Program-made: the position numbers and the translations under genes
In this document: piece after piece, positions 18,046 through 27,176 of the stretch
Layout of the letters: each line of letters starts with the position of its first letter
How positions within the stretch are numbered: the stretch's first letter is position 1
The notes under the pieces: generated by a model
Told to the model about the DNA's origin: nothing
The model's input: the letters and a program-made list of their open reading frames with translations, nothing else
The model's database searches: none
DNA from: RYN-230 sp963834515
GTDB lineage: Bacteria > Actinomycetota > Actinomycetes > Streptosporangiales > Streptosporangiaceae
Length of the DNA stretch: 64,000 nucleotides
NCBI GenBank assembly: GCA_963834515.1
Contig: CAWICB010000007.1
Coordinates: 620,001 to 684,000 of the forward strand
Reading direction: 5' to 3'

Positions 18046-18722
18046 GCCAACTTCAGGCGGTCCTGTTCGACATGGACGGGTTGCTGGTCGACTCCGAGCC
18101 GCTGTGGTTCGAGGTGGAGGCGGCCATCATGGGCCGGATGGGCAGCCCGTGGGGGCCGGCCGACCAGGAGCACCTGATCGGCGGGTCGCTGCCCCGGTCC
18201 ACCGCCTACATGCAGCGCAAGGCGGCAGCGCCGGTGGCCCAGGACGTCATCGCCCGGTGGCTGACCCAGGGCATGGCTGACCTGGTCCGGGAGCGCGGCG
18301 TGCGGCTGATGCCCGGCGCGGCCGAGCTGCTGGCCGAGATCGAGGCGGCCGGGATCCCGTTCGCGCTGGTCACCTCCGCGGAACGGGAGATCATGGCGGC
18401 CACCCTGGAGGTGATCGGCGTGCGGTTCCCGGCCACTGTCTGCGCGGCCGACGTGACCAGGAAGAAGCCCGACCCCGAGCCCTATCTCCGGGCCGCCGCG
18501 CTGCTCGGCGCGGAACCCAGCCGGTGCGTGGCGCTGGAGGACTCGCCGACCGGGCTGGCCGCCGCGCAGGCGGCCGGGTGCGCGGTCATCGCGGTGCCCA
18601 GCGTGCCGCCGCCACCTGGGCTGGCCCGGCTCACCGTGCCCTCCCTGCGGGTGCTCGATCTGGCCACGCTGCACGAAGTCGTGGCTGGCCAGGGCCGGGC
18701 GCCGATGACAGCCAGGTCGTGA
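18042..18722 (+). CDS. HAD superfamily phosphatase (beta-phosphoglucomutase-like)
   Basis: This is a 226-residue HAD hydrolase with motif I FDMDGLLVDSE (both Asp residues), motif II TSAER, a Lys in KKPDPEPY and motif IV ALEDSPTGLAAA. A helical cap domain lies between motifs I and II, as in phosphoglycolate phosphatase and beta-phosphoglucomutase. Its substrate is unknown. The ATG overlaps the metH stop codon (ATGA), so it is translated from the metH mRNA. The metH frameshift could reduce that coupling. Confidence 0.87.
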   Translation: MSQLQAVLFDMDGLLVDSEPLWFEVEAAIMGRMGSPWGPADQEHLIGGSLPRSTAYMQRKAAAPVAQDVIARWLTQGMADLVRERGVRLMPGAAELLAEIEAAGIPFALVTSAEREIMAATLEVIGVRFPATVCAADVTRKKPDPEPYLRAAALLGAEPSRCVALEDSPTGLAAAQAAGCAVIAVPSVPPPPGLARLTVPSLRVLDLATLHEVVAGQGRAPMTARS

Positions 18723-18834
18723 TCTCCCGGCCAGCTCAGCTGACCCGGAGCAGATCCTCAGGTTTCGCCGGGCCAGGCACTCCCGGCCGTATGCCACCAT
18801 GGATGAAGCAGCAACGCTGCCGAGGGGAGCAGTC

Positions 18835-19320
18835 ATGTCAACCTATAACTCCATCTCGTGGCTCCCGCTGGCCGGGGGGCTGACTCTCGTCGGGCTGATC
18901 ATCAGCTGGGTGGCCTGGCGGCGCCGCGGCGCCGCGGCCGGACTGCGCGGCGTGGCCTGGTCACTGCTGCCGCTGGCCGCCTACCTGACCGGCGCGATCA
19001 AGATGCTCTGGCAGATGGGCTCGGCCATCGGGACGTTCGCCTCGTCGTTCGTGTTCTCGCCGCGGGTCTGGGCGGGCGTCATCGTGGCCGGGGCCGCGGT
19101 GGTCCTGTTCCTGGTGGCCAGCGGGCTGCGCCGGGTCAGCAAGGGCCGGTCCGGCGGGCAGGACCAGTCCGCTAAGGCAGCCAAGCCGGCCAAGCCGGGC
19201 AGCCCGGCCCAGCCCACGCAGCCGGGCAAGGCGCTCAAGCCGGCCGCCAAGAAGAACTCCGCCCAGGACGAGGACCTCGGCGACGCCGCGGAGGTGCTGA
19301 AGCGGATGGGCATCCGCTGA
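18835..19320 (+). CDS. Small membrane protein with Lys/Ala/Pro-rich tail, unknown function
   Basis: This 161-residue protein has three membrane segments (about residues 9-28, 39-60 and 80-100). A flexible tail follows, rich in Lys, Ala and Pro with KPAKPG-type repeats, and it ends in an acidic helix, DEDLGDAAEVLKRMGIR. I do not recognise a functional family. A GAGGGGAG ribosome site 8 bases before the ATG at 18835 supports this start. It ends 3 bases from the stop of the convergent nuclease gene, at the left border of the proteasome neighbourhood. Confidence 0.7.
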   Translation: MSTYNSISWLPLAGGLTLVGLIISWVAWRRRGAAAGLRGVAWSLLPLAAYLTGAIKMLWQMGSAIGTFASSFVFSPRVWAGVIVAGAAVVLFLVASGLRRVSKGRSGGQDQSAKAAKPAKPGSPAQPTQPGKALKPAAKKNSAQDEDLGDAAEVLKRMGIR

Positions 19321-19323
19321 CGC

Positions 19324-20259
19324 TCAGGCCAGGTCCAGCAGGGACGGCTCCTGGTCCGGCCCGCACGGCTGCCGGCTAGCCGGCACGAGCACCGCGTCCG
19401 GCTCCGGCAGGTCCGGGGGAGTCCCGCCGAAAGCCGGGCAGAGCGGTTTGTGCGCGCACCAGTCGCAGAGCCGGCCGGGCCGTGGCCGCCAGTCCCGGGC
19501 CAGCCGGGCCCGCTCGATGGCCTGCCACACCGCCTCCACCTTGCGCTCGGTGGCCCGCAGGTCGGCCTCGTCAGGCTGGTACCGGACGATCTCGCCGTTA
19601 CCCAGGTACATGAGCTGGAGCAGCCGGGGCAGCGTGCCCTGCGCCCGCCACAGCACCAGGGCGTAGAACTTCATCTGGAACAGCGCCCGGGCCTCGAACT
19701 CGGCCGGCGGGGCGGTGCCGGTCTTGTAGTCCACGATGCGGACCTCGCCGCCGGGGGCGACGTCCAGCCGGTCGATGTAGCCACGCAGCCGCAGCCCGGA
19801 GGCCAGCTCGGCTTCCACGCACAGCTCGCGGTGGGCGGGCTCGAGGCGCCGCGGGTCCTCCAGGGTGAAATAGCGGTCCAGCATGGTGCCCGCCCCGGCC
19901 AGCCAGGTCACCCGGTCCTCGTCCGCGGCGAACAGGCCGGCCAGGGCGGGCTCGGCGGCCAGCAGCCGGTCCCATTCCGGCCCGAGCAGCGACCGGGCCA
20001 CTTCCGGGGTGCGGCCAGCGGCCGGCTCATCGAACAGGTGCTCAAGCACGGCGTGCACCAGCGTGCCGCGGGCGGCCGCCGGGCTGGGCGGCTCGGGCAG
20101 CCGGTCGATGACCCGGAACCGGTACAGCAGCGGGCAGGTGAGGAAGTCACCGGCCCGGGACGGGGACAGCGAGTGCGGACGGCCGCCCGGCGCACGGCTG
20201 TCTGGGGCGCCGTCGCTGTCTGGCGCGCCAGCACTGTTTTGGGCACCATCGTCTGCCAT
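19324..20259 (-). CDS. RecB-like PD-(D/E)XK exonuclease with Fe-S cysteines
   Basis: This 311-residue protein is a RecB/Cas4-type nuclease. FLTCPLLYRFRVIDRLPEP carries the first Cys, RGTLVHAVLEHLF the conserved His, and EVRIVDYKTG the catalytic D-x-K. LCDWCAHKPLCPAF near the C-terminus adds three Cys that with the first would hold a 4Fe-4S cluster. It probably processes single-stranded DNA ends. Homologues sit immediately upstream of the Mpa/TrmI genes in other actinobacteria, as here. It is divergent from the site-2 protease gene. Confidence 0.85.
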   Translation of the reverse strand: MADDGAQNSAGAPDSDGAPDSRAPGGRPHSLSPSRAGDFLTCPLLYRFRVIDRLPEPPSPAAARGTLVHAVLEHLFDEPAAGRTPEVARSLLGPEWDRLLAAEPALAGLFAADEDRVTWLAGAGTMLDRYFTLEDPRRLEPAHRELCVEAELASGLRLRGYIDRLDVAPGGEVRIVDYKTGTAPPAEFEARALFQMKFYALVLWRAQGTLPRLLQLMYLGNGEIVRYQPDEADLRATERKVEAVWQAIERARLARDWRPRPGRLCDWCAHKPLCPAFGGTPPDLPEPDAVLVPASRQPCGPDQEPSLLDLA

Positions 20260-20335
20260 GACTGGAGGCTAGGGGAAGCGTCCGACAGTTGCGCGCCCGG
20301 CGCGCCGGGCGCGCAGACCGACCCCGGCCAGCGCG

Positions 20336-20341
20336 TAGCAT
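20336..20341 (+). promoter_or_regulatory. -10 box TAGCAT for the site-2 protease gene
   Basis: TAGCAT ends 6 bases before the GTG at 20348, which lacks a ribosome site, so a leaderless transcript is likely. Confidence 0.5.
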
Positions 20342-20347
20342 CAACGT

Positions 20348-21487
20348 GTGGCAGGTACACCGTCGGATAGGCCGCCGCCCCGGAGGCCAAGTCCGGGCGT
20401 GCGGATCGCTCGGCCATTCGGCATCCCGGTGTACATCTCGCCGTACTGGTTCCTGATCGCCGCGCTGTTCGTCCTGCTCTACGCGAACAGCGCCGTGCTG
20501 GCCGGATCGAGCGGTATCCGGTACGTGGTGGCCGCGGCGTTCGTGATCCTGCTGTGGGTGTCGGTGCTGGTGCACGAGCTCAGCCACTCGCTGGTGGCCC
20601 GGGCCTTCGGGCTGCCCGTCCGGCAGATCCTGCTCTACCCGCTGGGCGGGTTCTCCGAGATCGAGCAGGAGCCGCCCACCCCGGGCAAGGAGTTCCTGGT
20701 CTCGGCGGCCGGCCCGGTGCTCTCGCTGGCCCTGGCCGCGGCCGGTTACGGGCTGATCGTCGCGGTGGACCCGCTCGGCCTGCCCGGGCTGCTGATCAAG
20801 CAGCTGGTGTGGGCCAACCTGCTGGTCGGCATCTTCAACCTGCTGCCCGGGCTGCCGCTGGACGGCGGCCGGATGCTCCGCGCCGGGGTGTGGAAGGTCA
20901 CCGGCAAGCCGACCTTGGCCACCGTGGCCGCGGCGTGGGCGGGCCGGGTGATGGCCGTGGCCGTGCTGGTCCTGCCGCCCACCCTGCTGGCCCTGGCCGG
21001 CGATCAGGTGCAGATCTTCGACGTGATCTGGTTCGGCGTCATCGCCGCGTTTATGTGGACCGGGGCGACCCAGTCGCTGCGCGCCACCCGGGTCCGGCAG
21101 CGGCTGCCCGCGCTGCAGGCCCGCGTGCTGGCCCGGCGGGCCATCCCGATCCCGGCCACGCTGCCGCTGGCCGAGGCGATCCGCCGGGCGGACGCGGCGG
21201 GTGCCCGCGCCGTGGTCATCGTGGACCACGACGACAAGCCGATCGCGATCGTGAACGAGAGCGCGGTGATGGCCACCCCGCCGCAGCGCAGACCGTGGAT
21301 CGACGCCGGCTCGGTGGCCCGGACCATCGACCCGGGCATGATACTGCCCGCCGACCTGTCCGGGATGGCCCTGCTCGACGCGGTCCGCCGGTCCCCGGCT
21401 TCGGAGTACCTGCTGGTCGAGCCGTCCGGCCAGGTCTACGGGGTGCTCGCCGCCAGCGACCTGGACCACGCGTTTGCCGGCGTGTAA
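20348..21487 (+). CDS. Site-2 protease family zinc metalloprotease with CBS domains
   Basis: This 379-residue M50B membrane protease has an N-terminal RIARPFGIPVYISPYW, the zinc motif VHELSHSLVARAFG (HExxH) in a membrane helix, and NLLPGLPLDGGRML supplying the third ligand Asp. Four to six hydrophobic segments fill residues 30-245. A C-terminal pair of CBS motifs (about 255-375) probably senses adenosine nucleotides. Such enzymes cut membrane-bound regulators. Its place next to trmI and mpa is conserved in actinobacteria. It follows no ribosome site. Confidence 0.87.
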   Translation: MAGTPSDRPPPRRPSPGVRIARPFGIPVYISPYWFLIAALFVLLYANSAVLAGSSGIRYVVAAAFVILLWVSVLVHELSHSLVARAFGLPVRQILLYPLGGFSEIEQEPPTPGKEFLVSAAGPVLSLALAAAGYGLIVAVDPLGLPGLLIKQLVWANLLVGIFNLLPGLPLDGGRMLRAGVWKVTGKPTLATVAAAWAGRVMAVAVLVLPPTLLALAGDQVQIFDVIWFGVIAAFMWTGATQSLRATRVRQRLPALQARVLARRAIPIPATLPLAEAIRRADAAGARAVVIVDHDDKPIAIVNESAVMATPPQRRPWIDAGSVARTIDPGMILPADLSGMALLDAVRRSPASEYLLVEPSGQVYGVLAASDLDHAFAGV

Positions 21488-21507
21488 CACGCGCTCCGCC
21501 GCCCCGC

Positions 21508-21513
21508 TACCCT
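21508..21513 (+). promoter_or_regulatory. -10 box TACCCT for trmI
   Basis: TACCCT ends 7 bases before the GTG at 21521, giving a predicted leaderless mRNA. Confidence 0.45.
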
Positions 21514-21520
21514 GGCGCTC

Positions 21521-22405
21521 GTGATCCGTCAGCGCCGTGGCCCGTTCGCCCCTGGGGACCAGGTTCAGCTCACCGACCCCAAGGGCCGTAAGCACCTGCT
21601 GGTGCTGGCCGGCGGCCGCACGTTCCACACGCACCGGGGCGGGGTGGCGCACGATGACCTGATCGGCGCGCCGGAGGGCAGCGTGGTGAAGTCGTCGGGC
21701 GGTACCCCGTACGTGGCGCTGCGGCCGCTGCTGGCCGACTTCACGCTGTCCATGACGCGCGGCGCGGCGGTGGTCTACCCCAAGGACGCGGCCCAGATCG
21801 TGGCGCTGGCCGACATCTTCCCCGGGGCCCGGGTGCTGGAAGCCGGGGCCGGTTCCGGCGCGCTGTCCTGCTGGCTGCTCCGGGCGGTGGGCCCCGAGGG
21901 CCAGCTGGTCTCCTACGAGCGCCGGGCCGACTTCGCCGAGATCGCCCGGGGCAACGTGGAGCGATTCTTCGGCGCGCCGCTCCCGGCCTGGCAGCTGCGG
22001 ATCGGCGATCTGGCCGAGCTGCCGGCCGCGCCGGATGGTGCGTCGCAGGACAATCCCGATAGTTTCGACCGGGTGGTACTGGACATGCTGGCGCCATGGG
22101 AATTCGCTCCGCTGGCGGCTGCCGCGCTGATCCCCGGCGGCGTGCTGTGCTGCTACGTGGCCACGGCCACCCAGCTGTCCCGGACCATGGAGGCGATCAG
22201 GGAGCTGGGCAGCTTTGACGAGCCGTCCGGCTGGGAGTCGTTCATCCGGGGCTGGCACGTTGACGGGCTGGCGGTGCGGCCCGAGCACCGGATGGTGGGT
22301 CATACCGGATTCCTCATCACAGCCCGCCGGCTGGCCTGGGGAGCAGCGGCGCCACCGCGTCGTCGCAGGCCAGCCAAGGCTTCCCGCGGGGAGGCTGATC
22401 AGTGA
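21521..22405 (+). CDS. trmI: tRNA (adenine-58-N1)-methyltransferase
   Basis: This 294-residue protein has an N-terminal beta domain and a Rossmann domain with the AdoMet motif GARVLEAGAGSGALSCWLL. Then comes LVSYERRADFAEIA, whose Glu contacts the cofactor ribose, and the catalytic region VVLDMLAPWE. TrmI methylates N1 of A58 in the T-loop of most tRNAs, stabilising them. It lies between the site-2 protease and the proteasomal ATPase, a conserved actinobacterial order. The C-terminal 25 residues are Arg/Ala-rich and probably disordered. Confidence 0.9.
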   Translation: MIRQRRGPFAPGDQVQLTDPKGRKHLLVLAGGRTFHTHRGGVAHDDLIGAPEGSVVKSSGGTPYVALRPLLADFTLSMTRGAAVVYPKDAAQIVALADIFPGARVLEAGAGSGALSCWLLRAVGPEGQLVSYERRADFAEIARGNVERFFGAPLPAWQLRIGDLAELPAAPDGASQDNPDSFDRVVLDMLAPWEFAPLAAAALIPGGVLCCYVATATQLSRTMEAIRELGSFDEPSGWESFIRGWHVDGLAVRPEHRMVGHTGFLITARRLAWGAAAPPRRRRPAKASRGEADQ

Positions 22406-22494
22406 GAATGTCAGCGGCAGGCGACACGAGGTTACGGCAGCGCCTCGGATAGGTAGGGTCTAAGTGAAGTCTGCTTCCGGAAGGGGGTGGGGGC

Positions 22495-24285
22495 GTGGCC
22501 AGTCGTGACGAAGGATCGCGCACCGCGCGGCACGACGACCAGGTTCAGGGCCTCACCACGCAGATCTCCTTCCTCGAGGAGGAGGTGGCCGTGCTGCGCC
22601 GGCGTCTGGCCGACGCGCCCAGGCACGTCCGGCTGCTCGAGGAGCGGCTGCGTGAGACCGAGACCAGCCTGAGCGCGGTGACCGGCCAGAACGAGCGGCT
22701 GGCGGACACGCTCCGGGAGGCCCGCGATCAGATCGTGGCGCTCAAGGAGGAAGTGGACCGGCTGGCCCAGCCGCCGTCCGGCTTCGGCGTGTTCCTGGCC
22801 GCGTGCGAGGACGGCACGGCCGACGTGTTCACCGGCGGCCGGAAGATGCGGGTCAGCGTCAGCCCGGCCGTGGAGCTGGACAAGCTGCGGCCCGGCCAGG
22901 AAGTAGTGCTGAACGAGGCGCTCAACGTGGTCGTGGCCCAGGCCTACGAGACGGTCGGCGAAGTCGTCATGCTCAAGGAGCTGCTCGAGGACGGTGACCG
23001 GGCGCTGGTCATCTCGCACGCGGACGAGGAGCGTGTGGTCCGGCTGGCCGAGCCGCTGCGCGACGCGGTGCTGCGGGCCGGTGACTCGCTGCTGCTCGAG
23101 CCCCGGTCCGGCTACGTGTACGAGCGCATCCCCAAGGCTGAGGTGGAAGAGCTCATCCTGGAGGAAGTGCCGGACATCACCTACTCCGACATCGGCGGGC
23201 TGAGCCCGCAGATCGTCCAGATCCGGGACGCGGTCGAGCTGCCCTACCTGCACGCGGACCTGTTCCGCGAGCACCAGCTGAAGCCGCCCAAGGGCGTGCT
23301 GCTGTACGGGCCGCCCGGCTGCGGCAAGACACTGATCGCCAAGGCGGTGGCCAACTCGCTGGCCAAGCAGGTGGCGGCGCGCAGCGCCAGCCCGGCCGCC
23401 GACGACGAGGGGCAGGCCAAGGAAGGCAAGAGCTACTTCCTCAACATCAAGGGCCCGGAGCTGCTGAACAAGTACGTCGGCGAGACCGAGCGGCACATCC
23501 GGCTGGTGTTCCAGCGGGCCCGGGAAAAGGCCAGCGAGGGCATGCCGGTCATCGTGTTCTTCGACGAGATGGACTCGATCTTCCGCACCCGCGGCTCGGG
23601 CGTGTCGTCCGACGTGGAGAACACGATCGTGCCGCAGTTGCTGTCCGAGATCGACGGCGTGGAGGGGCTGGAGAACGTCATCGTGATCGGCGCCTCCAAC
23701 CGGGAGGACATGATCGACCCGGCCATCCTGCGGCCCGGCCGGCTGGATGTGAAGATCAAGATCGAGCGGCCCGACGCCGAGGCGGCCAAGGACATCTTCT
23801 CCAAGTACGTGCTGACCGGGCTGCCGCTGCACCCGGACGACCTGGCCGAGCACGGCGCGTCCCGGGAGGCCACGGTGGACGCGATGATCCAGCGCGTGGT
23901 GGAGCGGATGTACAGCGAGACCGAGGAGAACCGGTTCCTCGAGGTGACGTACGCCAACGGCGACAAGGAGGTCCTGTACTTCAAGGACTTCAACTCCGGC
24001 GCGATGATCGAGAACATCGTGGCCCGGGCCAAGAAGATGGCCATCAAGGAGTTCCTGGAGACCGGGCAGAAGGGCATCCGTATCGCGCACCTGATGACCG
24101 CGTGCGTGGACGAGTTCAGCGAGAACGAGGACCTGCCGAACACCACCAACCCCGACGACTGGGCGCGGATCTCCGGCAAGAAGGGCGAGCGGATCGTCTA
24201 CATCAGGACCCTGGTCTCCGGCAAGCAGGGCACCGAGGCCGGGCGGTCGATCGACACTGTCGCCAATACCGGGCAGTACCTCTAG
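22495..24285 (+). CDS. mpa: Proteasome-associated AAA ATPase Mpa/ARC
   Basis: This 596-residue ATPase has an N-terminal coiled coil (about residues 20-90) that captures Pup, two OB folds (about 95-240), and a AAA domain. The AAA domain has Walker A GPPGCGKT at about 272, Walker B VIVFFDEMDSIF, and GASNREDMIDPAILRPGRLD. It ends in GQYL, the penultimate-Tyr motif that docks into the 20S alpha ring. It unfolds pupylated proteins and feeds them to PrcBA. An AAGGGGGTGGGGG stretch precedes the GTG, and a TAGGGT box about 35 bases upstream may be its promoter. Confidence 0.96.
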   Translation: MASRDEGSRTARHDDQVQGLTTQISFLEEEVAVLRRRLADAPRHVRLLEERLRETETSLSAVTGQNERLADTLREARDQIVALKEEVDRLAQPPSGFGVFLAACEDGTADVFTGGRKMRVSVSPAVELDKLRPGQEVVLNEALNVVVAQAYETVGEVVMLKELLEDGDRALVISHADEERVVRLAEPLRDAVLRAGDSLLLEPRSGYVYERIPKAEVEELILEEVPDITYSDIGGLSPQIVQIRDAVELPYLHADLFREHQLKPPKGVLLYGPPGCGKTLIAKAVANSLAKQVAARSASPAADDEGQAKEGKSYFLNIKGPELLNKYVGETERHIRLVFQRAREKASEGMPVIVFFDEMDSIFRTRGSGVSSDVENTIVPQLLSEIDGVEGLENVIVIGASNREDMIDPAILRPGRLDVKIKIERPDAEAAKDIFSKYVLTGLPLHPDDLAEHGASREATVDAMIQRVVERMYSETEENRFLEVTYANGDKEVLYFKDFNSGAMIENIVARAKKMAIKEFLETGQKGIRIAHLMTACVDEFSENEDLPNTTNPDDWARISGKKGERIVYIRTLVSGKQGTEAGRSIDTVANTGQYL

Positions 24286-24331
24286 ATCGTGTCCGCAGGA
24301 GGCGCTCGTCCCGTAGCCAGCTGGCCGGCAC

Positions 24332-24337
24332 TAGGCT
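24332..24337 (+). promoter_or_regulatory. -10 box TAGGCT for dop
   Basis: TAGGCT ends 7 bases before the ATG at 24345, with no ribosome site between, so dop may have its own leaderless promoter in addition to read-through from mpa. Confidence 0.45.
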
Positions 24338-24344
24338 CGTGGTC

Positions 24345-25862
24345 ATGAGCGTGCGCCGGGTGATGGGGACCGAGACCGAGTATGGCATCTCGGTGCCCGG
24401 CCAGCCGGGGGCGAACGCCATGGTCACGTCGTCTCAGGTGGTCAACGCGTACCAGGCGGCCACCTCGGCGCGGACCAGGCGGGCGCGGTGGGACTTCGAG
24501 GAGGAGAACCCGCTGCGCGATGCCCGGGGCTTCGACCTGGCCCGGGAGTCGGCCGATGCCACCCAGCTGACCGACGAGGACCTCGGCCTGGCCAACGTGA
24601 TCCTGACCAACGGGGCCCGGCTGTACGTGGACCACGCCCACCCCGAGTATTCGGCGCCCGAGACGACCAACCCGCGGGACGCGGTGATCTGGGACAAGGC
24701 GGGCGAGCGGGTGATGGCCGAGGCGGCCGCGCGGGCGGCCACCGTGCCGGGCAGCGCCCCCATCCAGCTGTACAAGAACAACACCGACAACAAGGGCGCC
24801 TCCTACGGCACTCACGAGAACTACCTGATGCGGCGGGCCACGCCGTTCGCCGACATCGTCCGGCACCTGACCCCGTTCTTCGTATCCCGCCAGGTGGTCT
24901 GCGGTGCGGGCCGGGTGGGCATCGGCGCGGACGGCCGGGATGACGGCTTCCAGATCAGCCAGCGGGCCGACTTCTTCGAGGTCGAGGTGGGCCTGGAAAC
25001 CACGCTGAAGCGGCCCATCATCAACACCAGGGACGAGCCGCACGCCGACCCGGAGAAGTACCGCCGGCTGCACGTGATCATCGGCGACGCCAACATGAGC
25101 GAGATCAGCACGTATCTCAAGCTCGGCACCACGGCCCTCGTGCTGGCCATGATCGAGGACCGGTTCCTGGGCGGCGACCTGTCGGTCGAGTCCCCGGTGG
25201 CCGAGCTGCGCACGGTCTCGCATGACCCGTCCTGCCGGCATCAGATCACGTTGCGTGACGGCCGGAAGATGACCGCCGTCCAGCTCCAGATGGAGTACCT
25301 GGAGCTGGCCCGGAAGTACACCGAGGACAAGTTCGGCTCGGACGTGGACGAGATGACGACCGACGTGCTGGCCCGCTGGGAATCGGTGCTGGCCCGGCTG
25401 GCCGAGGACCCGATGCTGCTGTCCCGCGAGCTGGACTGGGTGGCCAAGCTCGAGCTGCTCGAGGGCTACCGGACCAGGGACGCGCTGAGCTGGGGGCATC
25501 CCCGGCTGCAGCTGGTCGACCTGCAGTACTCCGATGTCCGCCCGGACCGCGGCCTGTACAACCGGCTGGCCGCCCGGGGCCGGATCACCCGGCTGGTCGG
25601 CGAGGCCGAGGTGGCCCGGGCCGTCGAAGCCCCGCCGGACGACACCCGGGCCTACTTCCGCGGCCGCTGCCTGCAGCAATACCCGGAATCGGTGGCCGCG
25701 GCGTCCTGGGACTCGGTGATTTTCGACATACCCGGCCGGGAATCCCTGCAGCGGGTGCCCACCCTGGAGCCGCTGCGGGGCACCAAAGCCCACGTCGGCG
25801 GTCTGCTGGACCGGTGCCGGACCGCGGCCGAGCTCGTCGCCGCGCTGACCGGCCAGGGCTGA
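24345..25862 (+). CDS. dop: Pup deamidase / depupylase
   Basis: This 505-residue member of the carboxylate-amine ligase-like Dop/PafA family starts RRVMGTETEYGIS. It has an acidic metal/ATP site (YVDHAHPEYSAPE), YKNNTDNKGASYGTHENYL and RPIINTRDEPHAD. It deamidates the C-terminal Gln of Pup to Glu and also removes Pup from substrates. The longer insertion after NPLRDARGFD near residue 60 is the Dop loop, which separates it from the PafA paralogue at 35.5 kb. The Pup gene follows after 97 bases and ends in Gln, consistent with a need for this enzyme. Confidence 0.96.
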   Translation: MSVRRVMGTETEYGISVPGQPGANAMVTSSQVVNAYQAATSARTRRARWDFEEENPLRDARGFDLARESADATQLTDEDLGLANVILTNGARLYVDHAHPEYSAPETTNPRDAVIWDKAGERVMAEAAARAATVPGSAPIQLYKNNTDNKGASYGTHENYLMRRATPFADIVRHLTPFFVSRQVVCGAGRVGIGADGRDDGFQISQRADFFEVEVGLETTLKRPIINTRDEPHADPEKYRRLHVIIGDANMSEISTYLKLGTTALVLAMIEDRFLGGDLSVESPVAELRTVSHDPSCRHQITLRDGRKMTAVQLQMEYLELARKYTEDKFGSDVDEMTTDVLARWESVLARLAEDPMLLSRELDWVAKLELLEGYRTRDALSWGHPRLQLVDLQYSDVRPDRGLYNRLAARGRITRLVGEAEVARAVEAPPDDTRAYFRGRCLQQYPESVAAASWDSVIFDIPGRESLQRVPTLEPLRGTKAHVGGLLDRCRTAAELVAALTGQG

Positions 25863-25889
25863 CCCGGCAGGCGATACCCGATTTAAGGG

Positions 25890-25921
25890 TTGGACCGGGC
25901 ACCGGCAGGCGAGGATACGGT
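25890..25921 (+). promoter_or_regulatory. Candidate pup promoter
   Basis: The 97 bases between dop and pup hold a TTGGAC (25890-25895) and a TACGGT (25916-25921). The 20-base gap is longer than ideal, so GGATAC (25913-25918) with a 17-base gap is an alternative -10. A CGGAGG ribosome site precedes the pup ATG. Confidence 0.35.
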
Positions 25922-25959
25922 TAAGCCGAGGACGACCTTGGATCACGGAGGTTTCTGAC

Positions 25960-26169
25960 ATGGCGACAAAGGACACCGGTGGCCAACGGCAGGGTTCCAG
26001 GCGTACCGAGGAGACCGAGGATACCGAGCCGCAGGCCACGGGTGACGTCAAGGAGCGCCAGGAGAAGCTGGCCGATGACGTGGACGCGATCCTCGACGAG
26101 ATCGACGAGGTGCTCGAGGAGAACGCCGAGGAGTTCGTCCGCTCCTATGTGCAGAAGGGCGGGCAGTGA
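25960..26169 (+). CDS. pup: Prokaryotic ubiquitin-like protein Pup
   Basis: This 69-residue, highly acidic and largely disordered protein has a central coiled-coil-forming stretch (EKLADDVDAILDEIDEVLEE) that binds Mpa. It ends in SYVQKGGQ. The final Gln must be deamidated by Dop before PafA can attach the new Glu to a substrate lysine. The N-terminal 25 residues, rich in Thr, Arg and Gln, would insert into the ATPase pore to start unfolding. Confidence 0.97.
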   Translation: MATKDTGGQRQGSRRTEETEDTEPQATGDVKERQEKLADDVDAILDEIDEVLEENAEEFVRSYVQKGGQ

Positions 26170-26239
26170 GCGCTGCCTGGTTCGCCACAAGCTGACACGG
26201 CTGGCCCGCACCGGCGGCGCGGGTGACGCCGGGCGGCAG

Positions 26240-26245
26240 TAAGGT
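26240..26245 (+). promoter_or_regulatory. -10 box TAAGGT upstream of prcB
   Basis: TAAGGT lies 35 bases before the prcB GTG, which has a GGGAGGA ribosome site, suggesting prcBA has its own promoter as well as read-through from pup. Confidence 0.35.
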
Positions 26246-26280
26246 CAGGGCAGGGCAACGGTTAACCGGGAGGACTCGGC

Positions 26281-27135
26281 GTGGGTGGCGGTTTCTTCGG
26301 CGAGAAGTTCACCTCGATGTGCCTGAACGCGGGCACCTCGTCGTTCGCGGACCTGGTCGCTTCCTGCGCCCCCGACCTGCTGCCCGGGGCGGCCGCTGCG
26401 GCCGCGGACCCGGCCGTGGCCGCCCAGCTGCGGCACGGCACGACGATCGTGGCCGTCCGGTTCGGCACCGGGGTGGTGATGGTCGGCGACCGCCGGGCCA
26501 CCGCGGGCAACATGATCGCCCAGCACGACATCGAGAAGGTGTTCCGCAGCGACGACTTCTCCTGCGTGGGTATCGCCGGCGTGGCCGGGATCGGCCTGGA
26601 GCTGGTCCGGCTGTTCCAGCTGGAGCTCGAGCACTACGAGAAGCTCGAGGGGCGGACGCTGTCCCTGGAGGGCAAGGCCAACCGGCTGTCCGCGTTCGTC
26701 CGCGGCAACCTGAGCGCGGCCATGCAGGGGCTGATGGTCGTCCCGCTGTTCGCCGGCTTCGACGAGGAAGCCGGCCACGGCCGGATCTTCAGCTACGACG
26801 CGACTGGGGGCCGGTACGAGGAGCGCCCGTACTACGCGGTGGGGTCCGGCTCGGTGTTCGCCCGTGGCGCGCTCAAGAAGCTCTACAGCGACGGCATGAC
26901 CAGCGACGATGCTGTGCTGCTGTGCATGCAGGCGCTGTATGACGCGGCCGACGACGACTCCGCGACCGGCGGCCCGGACCTGGCCCGGCACATCTACCCA
27001 GTGATCGCGGTCATCACCGCGGACGGGTTCCAGCGGCTGTCCGAGGCGGAGGCGGGGGAGTACGCCCGGGCTGTGGTCGAAGAGCGGATGAGCTCCCCGG
27101 ACGGCCCGCGCGCGCCACTGCGGCCGCCTGCGTAA
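26281..27135 (+). CDS. prcB: 20S proteasome beta subunit (catalytic)
   Basis: This 284-residue protein carries a propeptide of about 53 residues that is removed at RHG|TTIVAVRF, exposing the catalytic Thr (residue 54). DRRATAGN carries the conserved Asp, and the Lys of EKVF matches the catalytic Lys33 of other beta subunits. The body is a Ntn-hydrolase fold. It forms the two inner seven-membered rings. A 41-base gap separates it from prcA. Confidence 0.96.
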   Translation: MGGGFFGEKFTSMCLNAGTSSFADLVASCAPDLLPGAAAAAADPAVAAQLRHGTTIVAVRFGTGVVMVGDRRATAGNMIAQHDIEKVFRSDDFSCVGIAGVAGIGLELVRLFQLELEHYEKLEGRTLSLEGKANRLSAFVRGNLSAAMQGLMVVPLFAGFDEEAGHGRIFSYDATGGRYEERPYYAVGSGSVFARGALKKLYSDGMTSDDAVLLCMQALYDAADDDSATGGPDLARHIYPVIAVITADGFQRLSEAEAGEYARAVVEERMSSPDGPRAPLRPPA

Positions 27136-27176
27136 CAGCCTGACCAGCCCAGCACACGAGTAGGGGTAAATGCCCG